A model generated the notes under the pieces. The model ran no database searches and had not been told where the DNA came from. It saw only the letters and a program-made list of their open reading frames with translations. Below, piece after piece: positions 1 through 7,996 of a DNA stretch of 64,000 nucleotides. The position numbers and the translations under genes are program-made. Source of the stretch: an uncultured Candidatus Entotheonella sp. (lineage in GTDB: Bacteria; Tectomicrobia; Entotheonellia; Entotheonellales; Entotheonellaceae); contig OY282375.1 of assembly GCA_958295825.1 (NCBI GenBank), positions 2,279,489-2,343,488 of the forward strand, read 5' to 3'. Within the stretch, counting starts at the first letter, position 1. Each line of letters begins with the position of its first letter.

Positions 1-368
1 TCGGCCAGAAGGCCACCGCGGTGCTGCTGCTCCTTCTTCTCGAATCCGACGCGCCGCTGATTGTGGATCAGCCCGAAGGCGACCTCGACAACCGCTCCAT
101 TACCGAGGGCATCGTGCCCCGGATGCGTGAGGAAAAGCAACGGCGGCAGTTCATCTTTTCGACCCACAACGCCAATATCCCGGTGCTCGGCGACGCCGAA
201 CTGATCCTCGGGCTGACCGCCTCGGGCGAGACCGGCGGCGGACAGGGGCGCATCGCGCCGGAGCACCTGGGCTCGATTGATACCCAACTGGTGCGCGCGT
301 TGGTGGAGGACATTCTCGAAGGCGGCAAAGATGCCTTTGAGACGAGGCGGCTGAAGTACGGCTTCTGA
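1..368 (+). CDS. C-terminal end of an ABC/SMC-type ATPase (partial)
   Basis: The frame is open to the window edge, so the gene starts upstream and only about 120 codons are visible. The first codons (frame starting at base 3) read GQKATAVLLLLLLE, like the ABC signature helix (SGQ-K-A). They are followed by a Walker B-like LIVDQPEGDLDN and by FSTHNANIPVLGDAE, which carries the switch histidine. This order is that of ABC/SMC-type AAA ATPases. The THNANIPVLG wording resembles the TrlF/PHP-associated ATPases, but the N-terminal part that would decide the family is missing. It ends 15 bp before the SRAP gene on the same strand. The product is likely a nucleic-acid-associated ATPase; the substrate is unknown. 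Confidence 0.75.
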   Translation, partial: GQKATAVLLLLLLESDAPLIVDQPEGDLDNRSITEGIVPRMREEKQRRQFIFSTHNANIPVLGDAELILGLTASGETGGGQGRIAPEHLGSIDTQLVRALVEDILEGGKDAFETRRLKYGF

Positions 369-383
369 GAACAAGGAAGAACC

Positions 384-1103
384 ATGTGCGGTCGTTTCAC
401 CCAGCAACTGACCGAAGGCGAAATGCACGACCTGTACGGTGTGACGCAACCGACCCTGCCGCTGGATTTGCCGCCGCGCTACAACGGTGCGCCGACGCAG
501 GACTTCTCAGCGTGTCGGCTCGATGAGACGGGGCGCCGTGTCGTCACCAGGTTGCGTTGGGGACTGGTGCCGTTCTGGGCGAAGGACGTCGGGATAGGGG
601 CGCGGTTGATCAACGCGCGGGCGGAGACGGTGAGCGACAAGCCGGCGTACCGGGCAGCCTTTCGCGCGCGCCGGTGTCTGGTGCCGGCCAATGGCTGGTT
701 CGAGTGGCAGCGCGCCGGGCGTGGCAAGCAGCCGTGGTTTGTCGCCCTGGCGGACGGTTCACCAGTCTCGTTCGCGGCGTTGTGGGAACGCTGGGACAAG
801 GCGGGCGATGGTCTGGAAACCTTCACCATCATCACCACGGAAGCCTGCGAGAGTCTGACGGATATCCATCACCGGCAACCCGCGATCATCCACCCCGACC
901 ATGTTGCCGATTGGCTCGATCCCACTTTGCGGCTCGAGCAACTCCTCGATCTGGTGCGTGAACCTTGCACCGGCCCCTTCGAGAAACGCCCCCTCAGCAC
1001 CCGGGTGAACAGCGTTACCAACAACGACGCAGCCATCCTGACCCCGGCGCGGCTGGCCACGTCGCACAGTCCTGCGGAGCCAGGGTTGTTTGACCGGATG
1101 TAG
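384..1103 (+). CDS. yedK: SOS response-associated peptidase (SRAP, YedK/HMCES family)
   Basis: The 239-residue protein begins MCGRFTQ. Cys2, exposed after Met removal, is the residue that forms the covalent link to abasic sites in single-stranded DNA in this family. Other family landmarks are LINARAE (about residues 75-81), NGWFEW (103-108) and the IHHRQP block (161-166; usually RMP). The length is typical. The start is fixed by Cys2 and by an AAGGAAG ribosome site 7 bases upstream. Known role of the family: shielding abasic sites in ssDNA with a reversible DNA-protein crosslink. It follows an ATPase gene on the same strand with a 15-bp gap, so co-transcription is possible. Confidence 0.93.
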   Translation: MCGRFTQQLTEGEMHDLYGVTQPTLPLDLPPRYNGAPTQDFSACRLDETGRRVVTRLRWGLVPFWAKDVGIGARLINARAETVSDKPAYRAAFRARRCLVPANGWFEWQRAGRGKQPWFVALADGSPVSFAALWERWDKAGDGLETFTIITTEACESLTDIHHRQPAIIHPDHVADWLDPTLRLEQLLDLVREPCTGPFEKRPLSTRVNSVTNNDAAILTPARLATSHSPAEPGLFDRM

Positions 1104-1192
1104 GTTGGACAGCCGCAGGCGTAATCCAACAGCAGAAGGCCGCGTGACGCGGTGGAATGTCGGATTACGCGGCGCTGATTCGACCTACAGTT
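1100..1192. repeat. Intergenic palindromic repeat (GTCGGATTACGC family)
   Basis: After the SRAP stop codon the sequence runs from GTAGGTTGGACAGCCGCAGG to AATGTCGGATTACGCGGCGC and ends TTCGACCTACAG. The outer parts are inverted copies of one another (GTAGGTT.. and ..CGACCTAC). Related cores occur at 16528-16566 and 47285-47316. It is a REP-like extragenic repeat, not a gene. Confidence 0.7.
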
Positions 1193-1246
1193 CTGCTTCG
1201 GGTTTTGTCTCAGGTTGTAGTCATTTCATTAGATCAGACAGGGAAC

Positions 1247-2134
1247 TCACGGGTTCAGCGCCGCCGCCATGGCCAGCACGCGCTGGGCGGATTCGACGAT
1301 GGGGTAGTCGATGAACTGACCGTCGAGCTGGATGGAGGCGAGACCGTCGGCTTCGGCTTGGGTAAAGGCATCGACGACGCGGGTGGCGAAGGCGATTTCG
1401 GCGGCCGAGGGGGAGAAGACGGTATTGATCGGCTCGACCTGGCTGGGGTGGATAGCCATCTTGCCCTGAAAACCGAGTTGCTTGGCGGTGCGGGCGCTGC
1501 GGGTAAGACCGCGTGGGTCGCGCAGGTCGACCCAGACGGTGTCGAGGGGCGGTTCGAGGCCGGCGGCACGGGAGGCGACGACGAGGGCCGAGCGGGCGTA
1601 CTGGCTTTCGATTTCGCGCCGCGACCAGGCGACGCCGATGTCGCGGGTGAAATCGCCGGCGCCGAAGGCGAGGCGTTTGACGCGCGCGCCGGAGGCGGCG
1701 ATGTCGTAAGCGCGCTGCACGGCGAGAGCGGTCTCGATAATGGGAATAGCGTCAACGCTGCCGGGCGCGAGGCCGTGCTGCACTTCCAGCTCTTGCAGCA
1801 GGGTGTCGGCGCGGCGCAGGTCGGCGGGCGATTCCACCTTGGGCAGGATGATGCCCGCCAGACCGGCCCGCACCACCGCGGCCAGGTCCGCCTCACCGAT
1901 GGGCTGTGAGAATCCTGCCGTGGCCACCAACGGGTTGACGCGCACGTACACGGGGCACGTGTCGATAGCGCCGACCGCGTCGCGCACCGCTTGCCGGGTG
2001 ACTTCCTTTTCGCTGATCGGCACCGCGTCTTCGAGGTCCAGAATCACGGCGTCGGCGCCACACTGTCCCACCTTTTGCAGCATGCGCGGGCGGTTGCCGG
2101 GGGCAAACAACAGAGATCGCAGCGGGCTTGGCAT
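1247..2134 (-). CDS. HpcH/HpaI aldolase / CitE-like lyase
   Basis: The 295-residue TIM-barrel protein opens with RSLLFAPGNRPRML and has the metal and CoA-lyase landmarks of the CitE family: DAVILDLEDAVP (about residues 28-39), PVYVRVNP, IILPKVESP, IPIIETALAV and FGAGDFTRDIG. GKMAIHPSQV near the C-terminus is the usual CitE/malyl-CoA lyase ending. Characterised relatives cleave or form 3-hydroxyacyl-CoA esters (citryl-CoA, malyl-CoA, citramalyl-CoA). The exact substrate cannot be read from sequence. No other citrate lyase subunits (CitD, CitF) are near, so it is a stand-alone CitE-like enzyme. It is divergent from a second aldolase at 2251, with 116 bp between them for both promoters. Confidence 0.9.
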   Translation of the reverse strand: MPSPLRSLLFAPGNRPRMLQKVGQCGADAVILDLEDAVPISEKEVTRQAVRDAVGAIDTCPVYVRVNPLVATAGFSQPIGEADLAAVVRAGLAGIILPKVESPADLRRADTLLQELEVQHGLAPGSVDAIPIIETALAVQRAYDIAASGARVKRLAFGAGDFTRDIGVAWSRREIESQYARSALVVASRAAGLEPPLDTVWVDLRDPRGLTRSARTAKQLGFQGKMAIHPSQVEPINTVFSPSAAEIAFATRVVDAFTQAEADGLASIQLDGQFIDYPIVESAQRVLAMAAALNP

Positions 2135-2250
2135 CGTCTGGGTTCTCCAACGTTAGAAGCTTGTCCGAGGGTGGGCATTCTGCCACAATCGCCGCATCGC
2201 CTCCAGGTTGCGACACGCCAACGACATCAGGGAAACGAAGGAGACAGTCC

Positions 2251-2988
2251 ATGCGCGAAAACCGCATCAAGCGCCAATTGCAAGCGGGCCAGACGGCGAT
2301 CGCCGTCTCCGGCCATCATAATGCGGACATGATCGATTTTCTCGGGCAATTCGGCTTCGACGGCGTGTGGCTTGAGGGCGAGCACGGCCCCGTGGATTGG
2401 GACGCCATCGGTGACATGTCGCGCGCCTGCGACCTGTGGGGCATGGCGTCGGTGACGCGCGTCAACAACAACGACCCCGGCGCCATCATGCGCGCCCTCG
2501 ACCGTGGCGCCATGGGCATCGTGGTGCCGCACGTCAACACCCGCGAGGCCGCCGAGCAGGCCATGAAGTCGGCCAAATACGCCCCCGTCGGCTATCGCGG
2601 CATGTTCGGCGGCCGGCAGTCCTTCGGGGTGCCGGATTATTTCCAGCACGCCAACGATCAGACCCTTATCGTCGTGCTGATCGAGGAGATCGAAGCCGTC
2701 GACAACCTCGCCGATATCCTCACCGTGGACGACATCGACGTGTTTTTCGTCGCCCCCGCCGACCTCGCCCAGACCATGGGGCACATCGGCAACCATACCC
2801 ACCCGGACGTGCAAGCCACCATCGACAATGCCCTGGCCCAGATCGTCGCCGCCGGCAAAACGGCGGGCACGCTGGCGACGGACGACAACGTGGAGCGTTA
2901 CCGCGACGCCGGGGTGCGCTTCTTTCTGACGGGCTGGACCAATTGGGTATCGCAGGGGGCCAAGGCTTTCCTGCAGCGGGTGCGGTGA
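2251..2988 (+). CDS. HpcH/HpaI family 2-oxo-acid aldolase
   Basis: The 245-residue protein of the class II HpaI-type aldolase family (4-hydroxy-2-oxoheptanedioate aldolase-like) starts at an ATG behind GGAAACGAAGGAG. Visible motifs are FDGVWLEGEHGPVDW (metal/substrate region), MRALDRGAMGIVVPHVNTREAA, GYRGMFGG and a VFFVAPADLAQTMG block, matching the PG-DLS region of the family. These enzymes make or cleave pyruvate aldols with a divalent metal. The open frame continues upstream to 2128, but the internal ATG has the ribosome site. It is divergent from the CitE-like gene; a shared carboxylic-acid pathway is an inference. Confidence 0.88.
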   Translation: MRENRIKRQLQAGQTAIAVSGHHNADMIDFLGQFGFDGVWLEGEHGPVDWDAIGDMSRACDLWGMASVTRVNNNDPGAIMRALDRGAMGIVVPHVNTREAAEQAMKSAKYAPVGYRGMFGGRQSFGVPDYFQHANDQTLIVVLIEEIEAVDNLADILTVDDIDVFFVAPADLAQTMGHIGNHTHPDVQATIDNALAQIVAAGKTAGTLATDDNVERYRDAGVRFFLTGWTNWVSQGAKAFLQRVR

Positions 2989-3085
2989 GCAGTCCGTGAC
3001 CAGCTTGATGTTCATCGAAAAAGGCCGGACTGAGGTGTCCGAGCAAGGCGCGCCATGCCGTCAGCCAGACATGATCTTCCCATCT

Positions 3086-3250
3086 GCGCAGACGGCGTGG
3101 AGCTTCGAATTCAGCCCACCCCGGGTGCGTCCGATCTGGCTGGGAAAGCCCCCCCTTGAGCAGGCTGGCGGCGGTGCGATGCGCCCCCCGATAGGTGCTG
3201 TCGAGACCGTCTTGGTGGCGGTACTTTCAGCAGCCAGGGCCTGGAAGAGG
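3086..3250 (-). mobile_element. Internal fragment of an IS5-family (IS427/ISL2-like) transposase
   Basis: This block is nearly the same as bases 20274-20437 inside the IS5 element further along. It includes the stretch CGCAGACGGCGTGGAGCTTC and the catalytic DST region. No ends are present. Relative to the copy at 20 kb it lacks one base between the GATCTGGC and CCCCCCTTGAGC blocks. It is a dead remnant. Confidence 0.8.
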
Positions 3251-3251
3251 T

Positions 3252-3392
3252 TGCAACCTTGCTTTCAACAATTCTCTCTTCGGTTGTTTCGAGAAGAGCC
3301 TGGAGTACGCCGAACAGACGCGAGCGTTCCGGCTCCTTGCGTTGGGCAAGCAGATTGGATGCTTCGGTGAGCGGGTTGGGTGTGACAAACAC
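3252..3392 (-). pseudogene. Possible PIN-domain protein fragment
   Basis: About 47 codons read FVTPNPLTEASNLLAQRKEP and onward. TPxxLTEASNLL resembles the second helix region of PIN-domain ribonucleases. The frame then runs directly into the IS5 fragment at 3250, consistent with a gene cut by the element. No catalytic acidic residues beyond this motif are visible, so this is a weak call. Confidence 0.2.
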
Positions 3393-3511
3393 TTGGGCGC
3401 CTCGAAAAATGACTCACTGGCCGGATAAAGCCGGCGTGAGTGACGCCGCGTCCCGACAGGGGCCATGACGCTTTCAAAGAGGGCACTCCGGCACTCACCC
3501 CGCTGCACCCT

Positions 3512-4207
3512 TTAGCATGAATCCACCACCGCCAGACGTTGCAAGTGAACCAGGCGACGCATGTTGCAGGCGAGGTTCCTGAGACCTGTCCGCTCCCGAA
3601 ACCGGGAACGACTCTGGTTGCCTGCCTTCTCCCAATCACACAGCGGATGGTTGCGATAGCCCTCGCGATGAAGCCGACTCGTCAAATCCCTGGCCTTCAC
3701 CTGCGCTTCAATCTCTTTCGACTGCCAGGCCGCTGGCCGCCCACACACCGCTTGCCGTGTTGTCCAACGCCAGCAACTCCTCAAGGACTTGGCTGTCGTG
3801 CACCGCCGCGTCCGTCACCCGGTAGCGCCGTACCAGCTTGTGCTTGCGGTCGATGGTGACGGGGTTCTTGTAGCCATCGTGACGCTTGCCGTGCTTTTTT
3901 CGTCCAGCGCGCATCCGTATCCCTTTTGCCGACGCTTGGCCGGCTTGTCAGCTCAGGCATCGGGTGTCTCACCGCGCTTGATCTGCTCCTTGTCGGCACG
4001 GCTGTTGCGTTGGATGGGCACCGCCACAAGCGATGCATCAATGATTTGGCCGCCCCTTGCCTGAAAGCCCTGACTTTTCAGGTAAGCGTCGAAGTCCTCG
4101 AACAAGGCATCCATGAGGCCGGCCTGTGACAACTGCTCGGTAGAACCACACGGTTTTGGCGTTGGGCACCTTGTCTTTGAGTGCCAGCCCCAGGAAGCGC
4201 ACGAGGG
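3512..4207 (-). pseudogene. Decayed IS5-family transposase (second IS5 type)
   Basis: Reading the minus strand across three frames reconstructs a classical IS5 transposase. It begins [19 protein letters not shown], then [72 protein letters not shown], and a C-terminal REGYRNHPL block. At least two frameshifts and a stop break it. A second, shorter remnant of the same element lies at 60978-61350. No terminal inverted repeats were found. Confidence 0.8.
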
Positions 4208-4410
4208 ATCATGGTTGACATCCAGAAGGGATTTGGCAATCACCACGATGTTCTGCAAAGCAACATTGCGCTCCCGGCGCTCGATTCCTCCAATATAAGT
4301 TCGGTCAAGCCCACACGCTGCCGCAAAAGATTGTTGCAAAAGCCCCCGAGCTTTTCGAAGCTGGCGTACCCGCTCGCCAAATTTTTTGAGAATGCTGTCG
4401 TCGATCCATG
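4208..4410 (-). pseudogene. XRE-family HTH regulator fragment truncated by IS5
   Basis: The minus strand encodes [20 protein letters not shown] and then [21 protein letters not shown] and [14 protein letters not shown]. This is a complete XRE/Cro-type helix-turn-helix of about 60 residues. No good start codon precedes it; an in-frame TAG lies upstream near 4448. Its 3' side runs straight into the IS5 transposase remnant. It was probably a small DNA-binding regulator or antitoxin before the insertion. Confidence 0.6.
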
Positions 4411-4455
4411 TATTTGGGGCCGAGCTGATGATGACGCCTGCCGCCTATGGACAAC

Positions 4456-5256
4456 TCAAGACAGACTGGCAACGATCTTTACATATTCTCGCACTCGTTC
4501 CACGGCGATGTCGCTATCCCAAGCACCGAGTTTGAGGCAGGAGCCAACGAAGGCGCCATCGGCTTCGGCGAGGCGGCGGGCGGCGTTGTCGTGGTTGGTG
4601 TGGCCGCCGAGGATGACGGGCAGGTGGGGATGGGCGCGCTTGATGTCGTGGACCAGGCGGTTGCTGACGGCCTCGTCGGGGTGCGCCACCTCGACCGCGT
4701 CGGCGCCCATGCGGGCTGCGGTACGGGCCACGTCGGCGGTAGGCTTGTCGCCCATCCAGTGGAAGTGCATGCTGTCCACCTCGGCGATCAGCTTGAGCCG
4801 CTCGCCGCCGATGCGGGCGCGGTAGGTGAGAAAATCGAGCGGGTTGGCCTCGACGATGCCCGAGGGCGTCACGGTGGCGCCGACGAGCGCGGTGCAGCGC
4901 AGGAACGAGCCGCCGCACACGGTAGCGACCGCGGCGGCGGCTTTGAGCGCGTTGACCATGATCTGAACGCCGATCTGGAAGTCCGGCGGCGTGGCCTCGG
5001 CGACCGCCCGGGTAATGGCCGCCACGGCGGCAACGCGGGCGTAATCCGCCTCGTCGCCGGTGGGGTACACGCGGTCTACCGTCTGGATGAGGCAACCGTC
5101 GGCGGCGCCTTGCGACAGGGCGGTAGCGTCGCGCACGGCCTTGTCCAGCGCCCGCTCGGTGTTGCCCGGCTCGTAAAACGGTGTGCCCGGCAGGGGCAGC
5201 AGGTGGACGAGACCGATGACGACTTTCTTGCAACCCAGGACGTCGAAACTGCGCAC
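4456..5256 (-). CDS. BtpA/SgcQ family protein
   Basis: The 266-residue TIM-barrel protein belongs to the BtpA family (photosystem I biogenesis protein BtpA, SgcQ). Motifs are VIGLVHLLPLPGTPFYEPGN at the N-terminus, IGVQIMVNALKAA, CGGSFLRCTALVGATVTPSG, IAEVDSMHFHWMGDKPTADVA, and the phosphate-binding-like ILGGHTNHDNAARRLAEADG with FVGSCLK. The frame is open to 5406, but the GTG at 5256 has an AAAGG site and begins just before the conserved start of the family. The biochemical role of BtpA proteins outside cyanobacteria is not established. It is the last gene of a three-gene operon with the DUF123 gene 10 bp upstream. Confidence 0.82.
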   Translation of the reverse strand: MRSFDVLGCKKVVIGLVHLLPLPGTPFYEPGNTERALDKAVRDATALSQGAADGCLIQTVDRVYPTGDEADYARVAAVAAITRAVAEATPPDFQIGVQIMVNALKAAAAVATVCGGSFLRCTALVGATVTPSGIVEANPLDFLTYRARIGGERLKLIAEVDSMHFHWMGDKPTADVARTAARMGADAVEVAHPDEAVSNRLVHDIKRAHPHLPVILGGHTNHDNAARRLAEADGAFVGSCLKLGAWDSDIAVERVREYVKIVASLS

Positions 5257-5266
5257 GGCAACCTTT

Positions 5267-5728
5267 CTATGCGGTAAGGGTCGAGCGGATAGGCGCGTGC
5301 TCCGGAAACAGAGAGCGGACTGCGCATTGGAATCGGCGAAAGGACGGCCGGCGGACAGAGTAAACCAAGTGTGACACACATCTGCAGTCTGAGGACCCGA
5401 AGCCATGAAGCGGCATCTCGACGCCTGGCAATTGCTGCATCACCTGCGCCCATTGATGCTCCCGACGAATCGAGTCGTGCGTGAACCACACGCGTTCCAG
5501 TTGGGTATGCAGTCGTAGATAGTCGACGTGCCAGTGCGGCCGCGCGGCCTGCTTCCGGTGATGCGCCAACCGCGCGCGGACGCCGCCGGGACCGAAAGCG
5601 CTGCCGACGTAGACGCACCAGCCGGGCCGCAGCGCCAAGCTGCCAAGCCGCCCGACGCGCAGGCAGCAGACCTCGGTCGAGGCAAGGATCAAGGCATAGG
5701 TTCCCGGCCTCGACGTCAAACCGCTCAC
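5267..5728 (-). CDS. DUF123 / GIY-YIG-like nuclease domain protein
   Basis: The roughly 153-residue product has the DUF123 signature: GTYALIL at the start, LALRPGWCVYVGSAFGPGGV with a GIY-YIG-like Y-x-G pair, RLAHH.., HWHVDYL in the middle, and GFGSSDCRCVSHLVY near the C-terminus (the C-x-C usually linked to metal or structure). The GTG start at 5728 is chosen because the conserved domain begins a few residues later; the longer frame to 5806 overlaps the upstream gene. After the conserved CRCVSHLVY the protein carries about 30 extra residues without similarity, so the true end could reflect a frameshift. The domain is predicted to be nuclease-like; its substrate is unknown. Confidence 0.72.
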   Translation of the reverse strand: MSGLTSRPGTYALILASTEVCCLRVGRLGSLALRPGWCVYVGSAFGPGGVRARLAHHRKQAARPHWHVDYLRLHTQLERVWFTHDSIRREHQWAQVMQQLPGVEMPLHGFGSSDCRCVSHLVYSVRRPSFRRFQCAVRSLFPEHAPIRSTLTA

Positions 5729-5741
5729 CCGGCGTTCCCGC

Positions 5742-6050
5742 TTATTCCGAGTCGAACACTTCCTTGGCCACCCGCACCGCGTTGGCCGCGGTGGGCCAGC
5801 CGGCATAGAAGGCCATGTGCGTAATCACGGCGCTGATCTCGGCCTTCGTCACCCCATTGTCCAGCGCCCGCCGGATGTGGCCGCGCAGCTGATCGGTGCG
5901 GTAGAGCGCCGTCAGGGTCGCCACGGTAATCAGGCTGCGGTCGCGTTTCGACAGATCGGGTTGTTCCCAGACGTCGCCGAACAGCACGTCTGCCGTCAAG
6001 TCCGCCAATTTCGGTGAGATTTCTCGCATCACGGCACGGGTTTCCGCCAT
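5742..6050 (-). CDS. Carboxymuconolactone decarboxylase family protein
   Basis: The 102-residue all-helical protein has the CMD/AhpD core: ISPKLADLTADVLFGDVWEQ, RDRSLITVATLTAL, LRGHIRRALDNGVTKAEISA and the family block VITHMAFYAGWPTAANAV. There is no C-x-x-C pair, so it is on the PcaC-like or uncharacterised side rather than the peroxidase AhpD side. It is the first gene of a likely operon (CMD, DUF123, BtpA-like) with 13 bp to the next start. PcaC-type enzymes decarboxylate 4-carboxymuconolactone; no other protocatechuate genes are adjacent, so the substrate is open. Confidence 0.88.
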   Translation of the reverse strand: MAETRAVMREISPKLADLTADVLFGDVWEQPDLSKRDRSLITVATLTALYRTDQLRGHIRRALDNGVTKAEISAVITHMAFYAGWPTAANAVRVAKEVFDSE

Positions 6051-6278
6051 TATCTTTCCTTTATCCGCTTAGGGAAGCATTCACGTCGCCGAGAACCGCC
6101 GACGCTTCGGGGCACTTTAACGCCTTCCATAGACAGCACCCTCAGGCTCTTTGTATGATGATCATAAGATGGCGGCGGGGACGTGCCAAGAGAAATAAAA
6201 TCCATATTTCCCCCACCCCAGCCTTCTCCTACCAGAGGAGAGGGAGCAAGCTGAGCCTGATTTGTAAGGTCGGAGCCC

Positions 6279-7898
6279 ATGCCGGACGGAAATCGCATCC
6301 AACGTTTTGCCTGGGGCACGCGGGACGATGCCCAAGTCCTGATCGTGCATTTCGGCTCGAAATCGACGCCGATGATAGCCCAGCAACTGCGCCAGATCGG
6401 CTTGCGCAGCCGCGTCATTCACGCTGCCGACGTGCCGGAGACGGTCGTCGCCGGGCGCGGCGCCAAGCTAACGATCCTCTCCGGCGGCGATGACCGCATC
6501 GGTAACCCGAATGCCCCCACCATCGCTGATACCGACCTGGCGACACTACGCCAAGGCGGCGTGGTTCTGGGCATCTGTTACGGCGCCCAACTCCTGGCCA
6601 GCAAGCTGGGCGGCGCGGTGGCGCCGGCGGCCGTGCCGGAGTTCGGAGAGGTGCAAGTCAACGTTGCCGCGCCTTTCGGTGCTTACACCGGCGGCACGGC
6701 GGTGATGAACCACAGCGACGAGATCGCCGCTCTGCCCGCCGGCTGGCAGGTCATGGGCAGTACCGTCCACTGCCGGCACGCCCTGGTTGGCGCCGACGGC
6801 GTGTATGCCGTGGTGTTCCACCCGGAGGTCGATCACACCGAGAACGGCGACGCCTTCCTGGCACACGTTGCCTTCACCCTTGCCGGCTGCGAGCCTGACT
6901 ACACGTACGACCTGGCCACCTACGTCGATACGTGTACCGACTGGTTGCGTCAGGCCGTGCCGCACGGCGACGTGGAACTGGGGCTGTCCGGCGGGGTGGA
7001 TTCCGCCGTCGCCTTCAAGCTCGCCCAGCGCGCTTACGGACCGCGGTTGCGCGCCACCTGCGTGGACACCGGCTTCCTGCGCCAGGGGGAACTAGCCGAG
7101 GTGCGAGAGGTATTCGGCGATGCGGGCATCTCGTACCTTGAGGCATCCGACGCCTTCCTGCCCGCCGTCGAGGCGTTGCCCTACACCGGACCCGATCCGC
7201 AGGGCGAGGCGCACTACTACGACCAAGTGCGGCGCACCATCGGCGCGCGTTTCATCGACACCTTCGTGCGCCACGCCCGTGGGCAGGGCCGCCAGCCGGT
7301 CGCCCTCGTGCAGGGCACCAACTACGCCGACATTATCGAATCGATTACCAACCTGAAAGCGCACCACAACGTCGGCGGTTTGCCGGCCCAGCTCGACGTG
7401 CAGGTCATCGAGCCCATCGCCGGCCTGTTCAAGTTTGAAATTCGCCAGCTCGCCGCCCATCTCGGCCTGCCGGACGAGGTCGTGCACCGCCAGCCCTCCC
7501 CCGGCCCGGGTCTGGCCATCCGCATGTGGGGACCGGTGACGTGCTCGAAGGTCGATGCCCTGCGCCGCGGCACGCGCGTCTTCGAGGAACTGGTGCGCCA
7601 GTACTACCCCGAGCCGCAGCAGCGCCCGACGCAGTACTACCTGGCCCTTGCCCCCCTGGCTTCGTGCGGACTGATGGGCGACGACCGCGTCTACGGCTAC
7701 GCGTGGGTCATTCGTGGCGTCACCACCCACGACCGCGAGAGCTACGTCACGGTCAGCGCCTTCGACTTCTCGCCGGCCTTCCTGCAGGAGGCGGCACGGC
7801 GCCTGACCAACGAAATCAGCATGCGCGACGGCACCCGCTTCGTACGCGTCTTCGTCGAGGTGACCGGCAAACCGCCGTCCACCACGGAACCGCATTAA
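6279..7898 (+). CDS. GMP synthase-like amidotransferase (divergent GuaA paralogue)
   Basis: The 539-residue protein has the full GuaA architecture. A class I glutamine amidotransferase domain has the nucleophile in GICYGAQLL (usually GICYGMQ) and the His-Glu pair in VFHPEVDH. The ATP pyrophosphatase P-loop is GLSGGVDSAVAF. The substrate and dimer segments include SHHNVGG-like AHHNVGGLPAQLDVQ, PSPGPGLAIRMWG (usual form HPFPGPGLG) and a terminal VTGKPPSTTEP. Length is near the usual 525. Several otherwise invariant positions differ, so it may be a specialised paralogue and not the housekeeping enzyme; I therefore give no symbol. It is followed on the same strand by an equally divergent SHMT paralogue. 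Confidence 0.85.
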   Translation: MPDGNRIQRFAWGTRDDAQVLIVHFGSKSTPMIAQQLRQIGLRSRVIHAADVPETVVAGRGAKLTILSGGDDRIGNPNAPTIADTDLATLRQGGVVLGICYGAQLLASKLGGAVAPAAVPEFGEVQVNVAAPFGAYTGGTAVMNHSDEIAALPAGWQVMGSTVHCRHALVGADGVYAVVFHPEVDHTENGDAFLAHVAFTLAGCEPDYTYDLATYVDTCTDWLRQAVPHGDVELGLSGGVDSAVAFKLAQRAYGPRLRATCVDTGFLRQGELAEVREVFGDAGISYLEASDAFLPAVEALPYTGPDPQGEAHYYDQVRRTIGARFIDTFVRHARGQGRQPVALVQGTNYADIIESITNLKAHHNVGGLPAQLDVQVIEPIAGLFKFEIRQLAAHLGLPDEVVHRQPSPGPGLAIRMWGPVTCSKVDALRRGTRVFEELVRQYYPEPQQRPTQYYLALAPLASCGLMGDDRVYGYAWVIRGVTTHDRESYVTVSAFDFSPAFLQEAARRLTNEISMRDGTRFVRVFVEVTGKPPSTTEPH

Positions 7899-7996
7899 AA
7901 CCAGTGAGTAGTGACCAGTGGCTGGTGATCAACAAAGAAAGGTTCTGGTTATACTGGTCACTGTCCACTAACCACTGCCTTTCAGGAGAATCCCGT

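Noticed and set aside
7900..7990. Inverted repeat between the GuaA- and GlyA-like genes as a terminator or riboswitch
   Set aside because: The arms are 9 bp with about 35 nt between and no T-tract; no known riboswitch core is recognisable.
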